Below are positions 54,260 to 61,910 of a stretch of DNA of 64,000 nt, one piece after another. Under the pieces are notes generated by a model. It saw only the letters and a list, made by a program, of their open reading frames with translations, did no database searches and was not told where the DNA came from. Within the stretch, counting starts at the first letter, position 1; every line of letters starts with the position of its first letter. The stretch lies in the NCBI GenBank assembly GCA_027459785.1, contig DAIDGU010000071.1, positions 1-64,000 of the forward strand, written 5' to 3'. This DNA comes from Ktedonobacteria bacterium. Its GTDB lineage: Bacteria > Chloroflexota > Ktedonobacteria > Ktedonobacterales > JACDGC01. Position numbers and translations under genes: made by a program.

Positions 54260-54373
54260 GGCTGTGCAGCGGCGGTGAAGTATGTGTGTCGCGCGCCGCC
54301 GCGCCTCCTTCTTTGTTATACCTTTATTGCACGATGAAACCCACCGTGGTTCTGCTGACGGTGATTCTTTCTG

Positions 54374-54402
54374 ATTATACGCGCCACGCGGCGCGGTGTC
54401 AA
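54374..54402 (-). promoter_or_regulatory. consensus promoter of the rpmH operon
   Basis: On the minus strand TTGACA, a 17-base spacer and TATAAT: a perfect sigma-70-type promoter, as expected for a ribosomal protein operon. I see no DnaA box (TTATCCACA) in the 54260-54573 gap, which otherwise holds only the two divergent promoters. Confidence 0.9.
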
Positions 54403-54494
54403 ACGGCAGGGACTCTTGCCCACCGCTAGGCCCACCAGCAGTCGCGTGGTTCACCTGATTCTTGTGCTATGTAGGACCATCGGCGGCGGCGCGT

Positions 54495-54523
54495 TTGACA
54501 GACCGCCATCATACCAGTATAGT
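54495..54523 (+). promoter_or_regulatory. promoter of the flippase-pyk unit
   Basis: TTGACA (54495-54500), 17 bases, TATAGT (54518-54523). Confidence 0.8.
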
Positions 54524-54573
54524 GTGAGGTATCTTAGGCACACCGGCACGAGTCTGACACCAGGGGAGCATGC

Positions 54574-56424
54574 ATGTCGAAACCGTCTTCCGCCGCCCTT
54601 TCGGACGTGGACCCACTCGCCGCCTCGCAACCGCGCAGCGCCGAAGCGCAAGATCTCATCCGCCGCGCGCCGATGGGCTATGTGTGGAACCAACTTGCCT
54701 CCCTCTGGCTCTTCCTGGCGGGTTTCCTCTTCACCATCCTGGCGACGCGCCTGGGCAAAGATCCCTATGGCGTGTTGGCCGGCGCGCTCACGATCTATAA
54801 CACCGCCGTCTATCTGGCGGCGTTTGGGCTGGAAGATGCCAGCAGCGTTTTCGTGCCGCGTGCGCTGGCGGAACATGGCCGCAGCGCGGCGGCAGCGGTG
54901 ATTCGCCGGCTAGCGATCACGCGCGTGATCTGCCTGACCTTCGTCGCCGCCATCATCCTCGCCGGCGTGCCGCTGCTGGCGCACCTGGCCGGCATGGTTC
55001 ACCAGCCGTGGGCGCAAGGACTGGCAGGGGCGAACCACGTGCCGGGGCTGGACGTGCTGGCCGCGCCCGTCGCGGCGTATGTCTTCGGCACCGGCCTGAT
55101 GAACCAGTTCTCCGCCATCTTCACCGCGCTCCTGCGCACACGGCTGACCTTCATCGTCAACAGTCTGGGCCAGGTGGCGAACCTCATCGCCATCTTCACC
55201 GCGCTCCGGCTGCATGCCGGCGTGGCGGGCGTGCTGTGGGGGCTGGCGGCGGCGGGTTGGCTCACCGCGCTGGCCTACATCGTCTTGCTCATGCCCTGGT
55301 GGAGCTATCGCGGGGATGGGCAACCTGTGACCTTGCCGGCGTTTGGTCCGGTTCTGCGCCTGGGCTGGTCGGCCTGGCTGATCAACATCGTCAATGGCGC
55401 GCTGCTCAAGCAGGTGATCATCTCGCTCTTCCAGTTCTTCCTGATCACCACCGCCGTCATCGGCTATTTCAATCTCGCCTTCCAGTTGACGCATGCCGCC
55501 GCGTATCTGCTGATCGCCGGCCTGGGCGGCGTGGGCCTGGCGGCGATGTCGGCGGCGTATGCCGGCGATGACCGGCCCTCCCTGGCCGTCGCCTGGCGCG
55601 CGGTGAGCAAGGTCCACATCCTGCTCTCGGTGCCGCTGCTAGCGTTTTGTTTCATCTACGCGCCATCGATTGTCTACGTCCTCTACGGTGCGACATACGC
55701 GCCCGCCGCCATCCTGATGCAGGTCTTCCTGCTCTTCAACATCTTCTATCTGCTGGCTGGCGGCAATGCCCACCAGGCCGCCCTTTACGTGCTGGGGCGG
55801 CAACGCCTGGCGCTGCTCACGCAATGGGCGGGGCTGGCGCTGACGGCTGGGATGGCCTACATCTTGATCCCGCGCGCGGGCATGTTCGGCGGACCGGATG
55901 GCGCGCTGATCGCCATTGGCACCGGCCAGGCGGCCACCGTGGTCGCCCAGCTCGCCATCGCCTGGCGGCTACTCCACGCGAAATATCCCATCCGCTTCAG
56001 CGCGCGCGTGGTGCTGGCGCTGATCCCGCCGCTGTTGCTGGCCGTCTTCGTGCATCCGCGCGCCTGGCTGCCGCACCACCTGGGGCCGATTCAGGTGCCA
56101 GTCACATTCAGCGATCTGGCGCTCTCGGTCATCCTGTTCACCGTGGTGTTGGTGCTCGGCCTCGCCATCGCCAAGCCCATCGAACACCTGGATGTCGATC
56201 TGCTGGCGCAGACGAACCCGCGCCTGCGCCCGATCCTCATGCCCTTCGCCAGCGGCGCGCCCAGCCCCATGATGATTATCAGCAAAATGCCGACAAAGAA
56301 GATTAAGGAAAAAGTCGTCGAAGAGGCCGAAGCGGATAAAACACCCACCGCGCGCCGCCCGCGCCACCCCAGCCAGCCCGTCATCCGCATGCCCATCGAA
56401 CTGCCGCAACGCCTAGAGGAGTGA
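54574..56424 (+). CDS. polysaccharide flippase (MOP/MATE-type, Wzx-like)
   Basis: A 616-residue membrane protein with about 14 hydrophobic segments in the pattern of oligosaccharide or lipid-linked sugar flippases (APMGYVWNQLASLWLFLAGF; ATRLGKDPYGVLAGALTIYN; ILMQVFLLFNIFYLLAGG). It would move lipid-linked glycans across the membrane. The last 80 residues are a charged cytoplasmic tail (KKIKEKVVEEAEADK). No glycosyltransferase genes are adjacent, so the substrate is unknown. Its stop overlaps the region of the pyk start, so they share a transcript. Confidence 0.8.
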   Translation: MSKPSSAALSDVDPLAASQPRSAEAQDLIRRAPMGYVWNQLASLWLFLAGFLFTILATRLGKDPYGVLAGALTIYNTAVYLAAFGLEDASSVFVPRALAEHGRSAAAAVIRRLAITRVICLTFVAAIILAGVPLLAHLAGMVHQPWAQGLAGANHVPGLDVLAAPVAAYVFGTGLMNQFSAIFTALLRTRLTFIVNSLGQVANLIAIFTALRLHAGVAGVLWGLAAAGWLTALAYIVLLMPWWSYRGDGQPVTLPAFGPVLRLGWSAWLINIVNGALLKQVIISLFQFFLITTAVIGYFNLAFQLTHAAAYLLIAGLGGVGLAAMSAAYAGDDRPSLAVAWRAVSKVHILLSVPLLAFCFIYAPSIVYVLYGATYAPAAILMQVFLLFNIFYLLAGGNAHQAALYVLGRQRLALLTQWAGLALTAGMAYILIPRAGMFGGPDGALIAIGTGQAATVVAQLAIAWRLLHAKYPIRFSARVVLALIPPLLLAVFVHPRAWLPHHLGPIQVPVTFSDLALSVILFTVVLVLGLAIAKPIEHLDVDLLAQTNPRLRPILMPFASGAPSPMMIISKMPTKKIKEKVVEEAEADKTPTARRPRHPSQPVIRMPIELPQRLEE

Positions 56425-56426
56425 TC

Positions 56427-57860
56427 ATGCTCCAGCACCGTCGCACCAAGATCGTCGCCACCATCGGCCCCGCCAGCCGCGCGCCGGCAACGCTACGCCG
56501 GCTCAGCGACGCCGGCATGGATGTCGCGCGCCTCAATTTTTCGCATGGCACGCATGCCGAGCATGCCCAGGTTATCGCGGACCTGCGCGCCGTCAGCCAG
56601 GATCTGGAACGCCCGCTGGCCATCCTGCAAGATCTGCAAGGACCGAAGATCCGTACCGGCACGCTGGCGAACGGTCAACCTGTGACCCTGCGCGACGGCG
56701 CGCGCTTCACCATCACGGCGCGGGAGGTCGCGGGCGACGCGACAACCGTCAGCACGACGTATAGCGATCTGCCGAACGATGTGCATGTCGGCGACCGCAT
56801 CCTGCTTTCCGACGGTTTGATCGAGCTGCGCGTGACCGCCGTGGCCCCGCCGGACGTGACGTGCCAGGTCGTCCACGGCGGCGAACTGGCCGAGCATCAG
56901 GGCATCAACCTGCCCGGTGTCGCCGTCAGCGCGCCCGCGCTCACCGCGAAGGACCACGACGATCTGCGCTTCGGCGTGGCGCAAGGGGTGGATTATATCG
57001 CGCTCAGCTTCGTGCGCCGGCCAGAAGACCTCACCGCCGCCCGCGCGGCGCTGGCCGAGGCGCAGGGCGCGGGTGCGCGGCCCATCCCCATCATCGCCAA
57101 GCTGGAAAAACCGGAAGCCATCGAGCGGTTAGACGAGATCCTGGCGGCGGCGGACGGCGTGATGGTGGCACGCGGCGACCTGGGCGTGGAATTGCCCCTG
57201 GAGCAAGTGCCAGGGATTCAGAAGCGCATTATCGCGGCGGCGAACCGGCTGCGGTTGCCCGTCATCACGGCCACGCAGATGCTCGAATCCATGATCAGCA
57301 ATCCCCGCCCGACGCGCGCGGAGGTCAGCGACGTGGCCAACGCGATCCTCGACGGCACCGACGCGGTGATGCTCAGCGGCGAGACGGCTGCCGGGCGCTT
57401 CCCCGTGGAAACCGTGCAGGTGATGGCGCGCATCGCCAGCGAGACGGAGGCCAGCGGCACCACGGCGCATCCCGTGGCGCAAGAGGCGGTCACTGCCGCC
57501 CAGGCGATCAGCGAAGCCGCGCGCACCCTGGCGGATGCGGCGCGCGTGCGCGCCATCGTCGTCTTCACGCGCAGCGGCGCGACGGCGCACTTGATCTCGA
57601 AGGAGCGGCCCAGCGTCCCGATCATTGCCTTCACGCCGGATGACGCTGTGGCGCGCTGCCTGGCGTTGTGGTGGGGTATCGCGCCCAAACCGGCGCACCT
57701 GATGGAGACGACTGAGGCGCTCATCACCTGGGTCGATCTGCAATTGCAGGTGCAAAACCTGGCGCAGCGCGGCGACACCATCGTCATTCTCGGCGGCATG
57801 CCCGTGGCGCGGCAAGCGAAAACCAACTTCATCAAACTCCATCGCATCGGCGATGCGTGA
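56427..57860 (+). CDS. pyk: pyruvate kinase
   Basis: Pyruvate kinase makes ATP and pyruvate from phosphoenolpyruvate in glycolysis. The 477-residue product shows RRTKIVATIGPASRAPATLR, LNFSHGTHAEH, QDLQGPKIRTG, the active-site IPIIAKLEKPEAIERLDEI, MVARGDLGVELPLEQVP and TATQMLESMI, and a C-terminal allosteric domain (VFTRSGATAHLISKERP). AGAGGAG places the start at ATG 56427 rather than GTG 56421. Confidence 0.96.
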   Translation: MLQHRRTKIVATIGPASRAPATLRRLSDAGMDVARLNFSHGTHAEHAQVIADLRAVSQDLERPLAILQDLQGPKIRTGTLANGQPVTLRDGARFTITAREVAGDATTVSTTYSDLPNDVHVGDRILLSDGLIELRVTAVAPPDVTCQVVHGGELAEHQGINLPGVAVSAPALTAKDHDDLRFGVAQGVDYIALSFVRRPEDLTAARAALAEAQGAGARPIPIIAKLEKPEAIERLDEILAAADGVMVARGDLGVELPLEQVPGIQKRIIAAANRLRLPVITATQMLESMISNPRPTRAEVSDVANAILDGTDAVMLSGETAAGRFPVETVQVMARIASETEASGTTAHPVAQEAVTAAQAISEAARTLADAARVRAIVVFTRSGATAHLISKERPSVPIIAFTPDDAVARCLALWWGIAPKPAHLMETTEALITWVDLQLQVQNLAQRGDTIVILGGMPVARQAKTNFIKLHRIGDA

Positions 57861-57896
57861 AGATCGCACAGCGGCGCGCATGATGCTGGTAGAGCG

Positions 57897-57926
57897 TTGA
57901 CAAGCCGGCCCACGCTTCAGTATAGT
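57897..57926 (+). promoter_or_regulatory. promoter of the solute-binding lipoprotein
   Basis: TTGACA (57897-57902), 18 bases, TATAGT (57921-57926). Confidence 0.8.
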
Positions 57927-57982
57927 GAAAGCGTGGCGGCGTGGCGGGCTAGCCGCAAAAGCAGCATCCGGGAGAAGACAGC

Positions 57983-59254
57983 ATGCGACCGATGCGCGTG
58001 GTATTTTCCGGCGTGATCGCCGTTTTCATGGTGGTGCTGGCCGCGTGCAGCGGCGGCGCGAGTGACACGAGTGCCACCAGCAGTGGCCCCGTCAAACTGA
58101 CCTTCTGGTACACACAGGGCCAGAACGAGTCGCAGCCGATCCTCAAGATCGTCAGTGCCTTCAACAGCAGCCAGGGCAATATCCATGTCACCGCGCAGGC
58201 GGTCGATTTCGGCAGTGCGCACGATCAATTCGCGGCGGCGGCGAAGGCCGGCACCGGTGCGCCCGACATCATGCGCGTGGATGCCTCGTGGATCGCCGAA
58301 TTCGCCCAGGCGAAATATCTGCTGGATCTCACCAACAGCGTAGGCGACACCAGTGATTTCGTCCCCGCCGCGCTCGCCAACGACACGTATAACGGCAAGC
58401 TCTACGCGCTGCCGGAAACCATCGAGTTCCCCGTACTCTACTATGATAAAGCGTTGCTAGGTACGGCGAACATCACGCAGCCACCGGCGACGATGGACGA
58501 CCTGAACACTGACGCGGCGGAGACGAGCCAGGGGAATGTCGGCACGTATGGCTTCGCCACGCAAGGCACGACGCTGTTCGTCACGCCGTTTCTTTTCGCT
58601 GACGGTGGCAGCCTGATCGCCAGCGACGGCAAGACGCCGCTGGTGAACAACAGCGGCTCAATCAGCGGCCTCAACCACCTGCTCACCATGATCAAGGCGA
58701 ACACGGCGCTGCCCTACACCGCCGCCAGCGCCGCGACGGACGCCGAAAATGGCTTCGCCGCCGGGCATGTCGCCATGCTCATCGGCGGCTCGTGGGAGGT
58801 GGCGACCTTGCAACAAGGCGCGGCCTTCCAGGGAGCGAACGTGAGCAACTTCGGCATCGCGGCGATCCCCACCGGCACTGCCGGCGCGGTGCCGCGCGCC
58901 CTGGCCGGCGGCGAGAGCTATGCCATCTATCAGGGGACGCCCCATGCCGCTGCCGCATTGAGTTTCCTGAAATATCTGGACGCGGCGGCGCAACAGAGCG
59001 CGGTGGCCCAGGCCAACGCCACGCTGCCCGCGCGCCTCTCGGCCTACACGCCAGCGGTATTGCAGAACGCCACCATCCAAAGCTTCCAGGCGCTGCTGCC
59101 GACGGCGCAAGCGCGCCCGGTCGTCCCCAACACCGGCACGCTCTTTGCCACGTTCGATAGCGACATCCAGCCCGCGTTGGCAGGCACCACCACCGCGCAG
59201 GACGCGCTGAACAAGGTCGCACAAGATTGGCAGCCATTGCTGGCGGGCAACTAA
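57983..59254 (+). CDS. extracellular solute-binding lipoprotein (sugar ABC transporter type)
   Basis: A 423-residue family 1 solute-binding protein. The signal peptide ends in the lipobox VLAACSGG (Cys22), followed by a Ser/Thr linker and KLTFWYTQGQNESQP, APDIMRVDASWIAEFAQAKYL, GKLYALPETIEFPVLYYDKAL and MLIGGSWEVA, the usual maltose/trehalose-binding fold. It should deliver a sugar to an ABC permease, but no permease or ATPase gene is near. Its stop codon overlaps the convergent activator gene's stop by 4 bases. Confidence 0.88.
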   Translation: MRPMRVVFSGVIAVFMVVLAACSGGASDTSATSSGPVKLTFWYTQGQNESQPILKIVSAFNSSQGNIHVTAQAVDFGSAHDQFAAAAKAGTGAPDIMRVDASWIAEFAQAKYLLDLTNSVGDTSDFVPAALANDTYNGKLYALPETIEFPVLYYDKALLGTANITQPPATMDDLNTDAAETSQGNVGTYGFATQGTTLFVTPFLFADGGSLIASDGKTPLVNNSGSISGLNHLLTMIKANTALPYTAASAATDAENGFAAGHVAMLIGGSWEVATLQQGAAFQGANVSNFGIAAIPTGTAGAVPRALAGGESYAIYQGTPHAAAALSFLKYLDAAAQQSAVAQANATLPARLSAYTPAVLQNATIQSFQALLPTAQARPVVPNTGTLFATFDSDIQPALAGTTTAQDALNKVAQDWQPLLAGN

Positions 59255-60333
59255 CCGCTGTGGCGCAGGCGTTGGCGCAATTGGTCGCGCGTCAGCCCCA
59301 GCAGCCGCGCTGCCTGCGATTGGTTGCCGATTGTGCGGTCCAGCGCTTGCGTCAGCAGGGTAGTTTCCAGCAAGCGGACGAGCGCGGGTAAGGCGACGCC
59401 TGCGGGCGGCAGGTCCAGCGCGGCGATCTGCGCCGCCAGGGATGGCGCGGTAGCCGGCGGGGATGCTGGTGCCAGCAGCGCGGGCGGCAGATGGTCCGGC
59501 GTGATCGCCTGGCCGTGGCTGAGGATCAGCGCGCGTTCGATGACGTTGCGCAGTTCGCGCAGGTTGCCGGGCCAGGGATACGCCGCCAGCCGTGCCAGCG
59601 CCGCTGGATCGCACGCCGGCACCTCAGCCAGCCCCAGCGCGCGCGCCCGCTCGCGCATGAGCGCCGTCACCAGCGCCGGCAGATCCTCCTGCCGTTCGCG
59701 TAGCGCCGGCAGCGTGATGACGAAGACATTGAGGCGAAAGAACAGATCGGCGCGCATGCCGCCCGCCGTGACCGCCCCCGTCAGGTCGCGCAGCGTGGCC
59801 GCGAGGATGCGCACATCTGCCGCGCGCTCGCGTTCGCTGCCCAGGCGACGAAAGCGGTGGGTTTGCAAAAAGCGCAACAGCGTCGGCTGCAACGGCAGCG
59901 GCAACTCGCCGATCTCGTCCAAAAAGAGCGTGCCGGTGTGCGCCTGTTCCACCAGGCCACGCCGCAGCCGGGCATCCGTAAAGGCACCCGGTTCGGAGCC
60001 AAACAGTTCGGCTTCCGCCAGCTTCGCGGGGATCGCGCCACAGTTGAGGGGAATGAAGGGGCGCGCTGCCCGCCGGCTGTGGTGGTGGATCGCGCCGGCC
60101 ACCAGTTCCTTGCCCGTGCCGCTTTCGCCCAGGATCAGCGCGCAGGTGCTTTCCGTCGCCGCGAGCGCCAGGACGTGCTGCGCCACGCGCCGCATCGCCG
60201 CCGTTTGCCCAATAAAGAGCGGGGCTTCCGGCAGGTGGGTCGGCAATTCCAGGGGGAGTTGATCCACGGTGACATCCTTGTCGGCGAGAATTATGGTGAT
60301 CGACGCAGATTGGCAGATTGCAGGTGAGGGCAT
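59251..60333 (-). CDS. sigma-54-type AAA+ activator (NtrC-like) without a sensor domain
   Basis: A 360-residue enhancer-binding protein. Residues about 40-270 are the AAA+ domain (Walker A GESGTGKELVAGAIHHHS, Walker B GTLFLDEIGELP, R-finger region), and the C terminus is a Fis-type helix-turn-helix (NQSQAARLLGLTRDQLRQRL). The sigma-54 loop reads GAFTDA instead of GAFTGA. There is only a short N terminus, so no receiver or PAS control. The start codon (ATG 60333 or GTG 60336) overlaps the stop of the upstream DUF4388 gene; a GTG at 60267 with AAGGATG upstream is another option. Confidence 0.82.
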   Translation of the reverse strand: MPSPAICQSASITIILADKDVTVDQLPLELPTHLPEAPLFIGQTAAMRRVAQHVLALAATESTCALILGESGTGKELVAGAIHHHSRRAARPFIPLNCGAIPAKLAEAELFGSEPGAFTDARLRRGLVEQAHTGTLFLDEIGELPLPLQPTLLRFLQTHRFRRLGSERERAADVRILAATLRDLTGAVTAGGMRADLFFRLNVFVITLPALRERQEDLPALVTALMRERARALGLAEVPACDPAALARLAAYPWPGNLRELRNVIERALILSHGQAITPDHLPPALLAPASPPATAPSLAAQIAALDLPPAGVALPALVRLLETTLLTQALDRTIGNQSQAARLLGLTRDQLRQRLRHSG

Positions 60334-60335
60334 CA

Positions 60336-61166
60336 CTATGACGTTAGAGGAGGAGCTATCCAGCGCGGAACCAAGCTCGTCGCTGGTCGCCCGCGCACGA
60401 CGGCCAGGCCGTCGGCGATGAGTTCGCCCGCGACACGCAATACCGCTTCTTCGTTGCGGCGCAGTTCCAGCAGGTAACGCTGCTGGTCGGCGAGGGGCGT
60501 CGCGCTGGCATTCACCAGATTCTGCGCGATGGTCGCCAGCGTGCTTTCACCGTCTACCATCGTCAGCACGCGCCACTGGTCGCGGGTCAACTGGACCGGC
60601 TGGGGATCATTGGCATCGAGATCGGCGAAATCAAGGACATCGTCAATGGCGACATCGATGGGCGCTTGCGACGCCTGCACGGGACTGATGCGCTGCATCG
60701 TCTGCCCCAGCACAGCGGGGATGGGCAGCGGCACGCGCAGCCTGGTCGCCGGGGCGGCGATGCCTTCTTCGAAACGATAGTCGCCGTCGCGCCACGACAG
60801 CAGCACGGTCAGCAAGTCCACCGCATCGCTCAGCGCCCACTCTTGCACCTGATCCAGCGTGATCACGTTACGCTCATTGGCGAATTGCACAAAATCGGCG
60901 TCGCTCAGATTGAAGGGATCGATGCTGGCTAGCGCGCCGACCTGGGCGACCTGCGCGGGGGTGATAAAACGGCTGTTGAGCCAGCGTTGGGCGAGGGGCG
61001 TCACCGGCCCACTGCGCCAGACGTGCAACAGGTAGCCGTTGTCGCAATAGAGATCGGCACGCAAGCCGCCGCGTTCCACGACGAGACGCCCACGCCGCAA
61101 GCCATCGCCGATGAGGCGCAACACCTCACTCAACGGAAACTGCCGCAGATTGCCGACATACGCCAT
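60336..61166 (-). CDS. DUF4388 (PATAN-like) protein
   Basis: A 276-residue protein. Its N-terminal half (about residues 5-150) is DUF4388: VGNLRQFPLSEVLRLIGDGL, RRGRLVVERGGLRADLYCDN, VDLLTVLLSWRDGDYRFEEG. DUF4388 proteins are often found with two-component or gliding regulators. The C-terminal part (about 190-276) is winged-helix-like (DQWRVLTMVDGESTLATIAQ). Start at 61166 follows GCGAGGATG. It overlaps the AAA+ activator start by one base, so the two are translated together and may act together; inference. Confidence 0.8.
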   Translation of the reverse strand: MAYVGNLRQFPLSEVLRLIGDGLRRGRLVVERGGLRADLYCDNGYLLHVWRSGPVTPLAQRWLNSRFITPAQVAQVGALASIDPFNLSDADFVQFANERNVITLDQVQEWALSDAVDLLTVLLSWRDGDYRFEEGIAAPATRLRVPLPIPAVLGQTMQRISPVQASQAPIDVAIDDVLDFADLDANDPQPVQLTRDQWRVLTMVDGESTLATIAQNLVNASATPLADQQRYLLELRRNEEAVLRVAGELIADGLAVVRGRPATSLVPRWIAPPLTS

Positions 61167-61200
61167 CGCTTCATCCTCGCCGCTCTGACGGAACAACACA

Positions 61201-61291
61201 TGGCGGAGAGAGAGAGATTCGAACTCTCGGATGGCTCAACACCATCTTCCGTTTTCAAGACGGATGCAATAAACCGCTCTGCCATCTCTCC
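61201..61291 (-). tRNA. tRNA-Ser (anticodon TGA)
   Basis: A class II tRNA: acceptor GGAGAGA / TCTCTCC, anticodon loop CTTGAAA giving TGA, long variable arm, T arm with AGAGTTCGAATCTCT. CCA is encoded, unlike in the other two tRNA genes of this window. Confidence 0.95.
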
Positions 61292-61305
61292 AAGACTGCA
61301 CCGGC

Positions 61306-61335
61306 AGTATAGCACATCGTGGGCGAGCTTGGCAA
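61306..61335 (-). promoter_or_regulatory. promoter of tRNA-Ser
   Basis: On the minus strand TTGCCA, 18 bases, TATACT within GATGTGCTATACT, the same extended -10 as at miaB and mutS2. Confidence 0.7.
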
Positions 61336-61373
61336 TGGGCAAAAGTGGTTCAGCAGCCGTCGCGCCGGGTCGC

Positions 61374-61760
61374 TCACGCCGCCGTGCTCATGCGCTGGCA
61401 CGAGCTCGCACACTGGCGGCAGGCATTGGCGCAGGCGCTCAATTGGGCATCTTCGCCGAAGCGGTCGCAGGAATCAGCGCACTGGCCGCAGACCGTCGCG
61501 CACACGCCGCACACCTGGGGATGAAATTCGGACCCGCGCAACATGAAGTCAGCGCTGGTCTGGCACATGGCGGCGCAATCCAGCAACAGGCGCATGTGGC
61601 CGGCCTCGGTCATGCGGTTGCTGCGAGCATGCTCGCTGGCTTGCAGGCTATAGCGGATCGTCTGCACGCATACCGCGTGGCATTGCATGCATGCCTCAAT
61701 GCACGCCTGCATATCCTGATCCATACTCCGCCCGACCTCAGTATTTTCGATCACGTTCAT
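61374..61760 (-). CDS. Cys-rich four-helix-bundle copper-storage-like protein (Csp)
   Basis: A 128-residue protein with 13 or more Cys in CxxxC and CxxC spacings on helices (ACIEACMQCHAVCVQ; LLLDCAAMCQTS; VCGVCATVCGQCADSC; ACANACRQCASSC). This is the Csp/DUF326 pattern, in which Cys line the core of a four-helix bundle and bind many Cu(I) ions. It has no signal peptide, so a cytosolic Csp3-like form is likely. Start at 61760 has GAGGAG 10 bases upstream; a TTG two codons earlier is possible. Confidence 0.88.
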   Translation of the reverse strand: MNVIENTEVGRSMDQDMQACIEACMQCHAVCVQTIRYSLQASEHARSNRMTEAGHMRLLLDCAAMCQTSADFMLRGSEFHPQVCGVCATVCGQCADSCDRFGEDAQLSACANACRQCASSCQRMSTAA

Positions 61761-61910
61761 CGTCAACGTTCTCCTCTATGGGTGAATACCGCTACCACTG
61801 TAGCTTGGGTAATAGGTGCATCGGTTATACCATTATTGCCACCGGGCGGTGACGCTATTTTGCAACGACGCACTTATAGCGGAGATTGGTGACCACGGTC
61901 GTCAACCTGG

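Noticed and set aside
54260..54573. Possible replication origin beside rpmH
   Set aside because: No DnaA boxes, no AT-rich unwinding element and no dnaA; the gap is explained by two divergent promoters.
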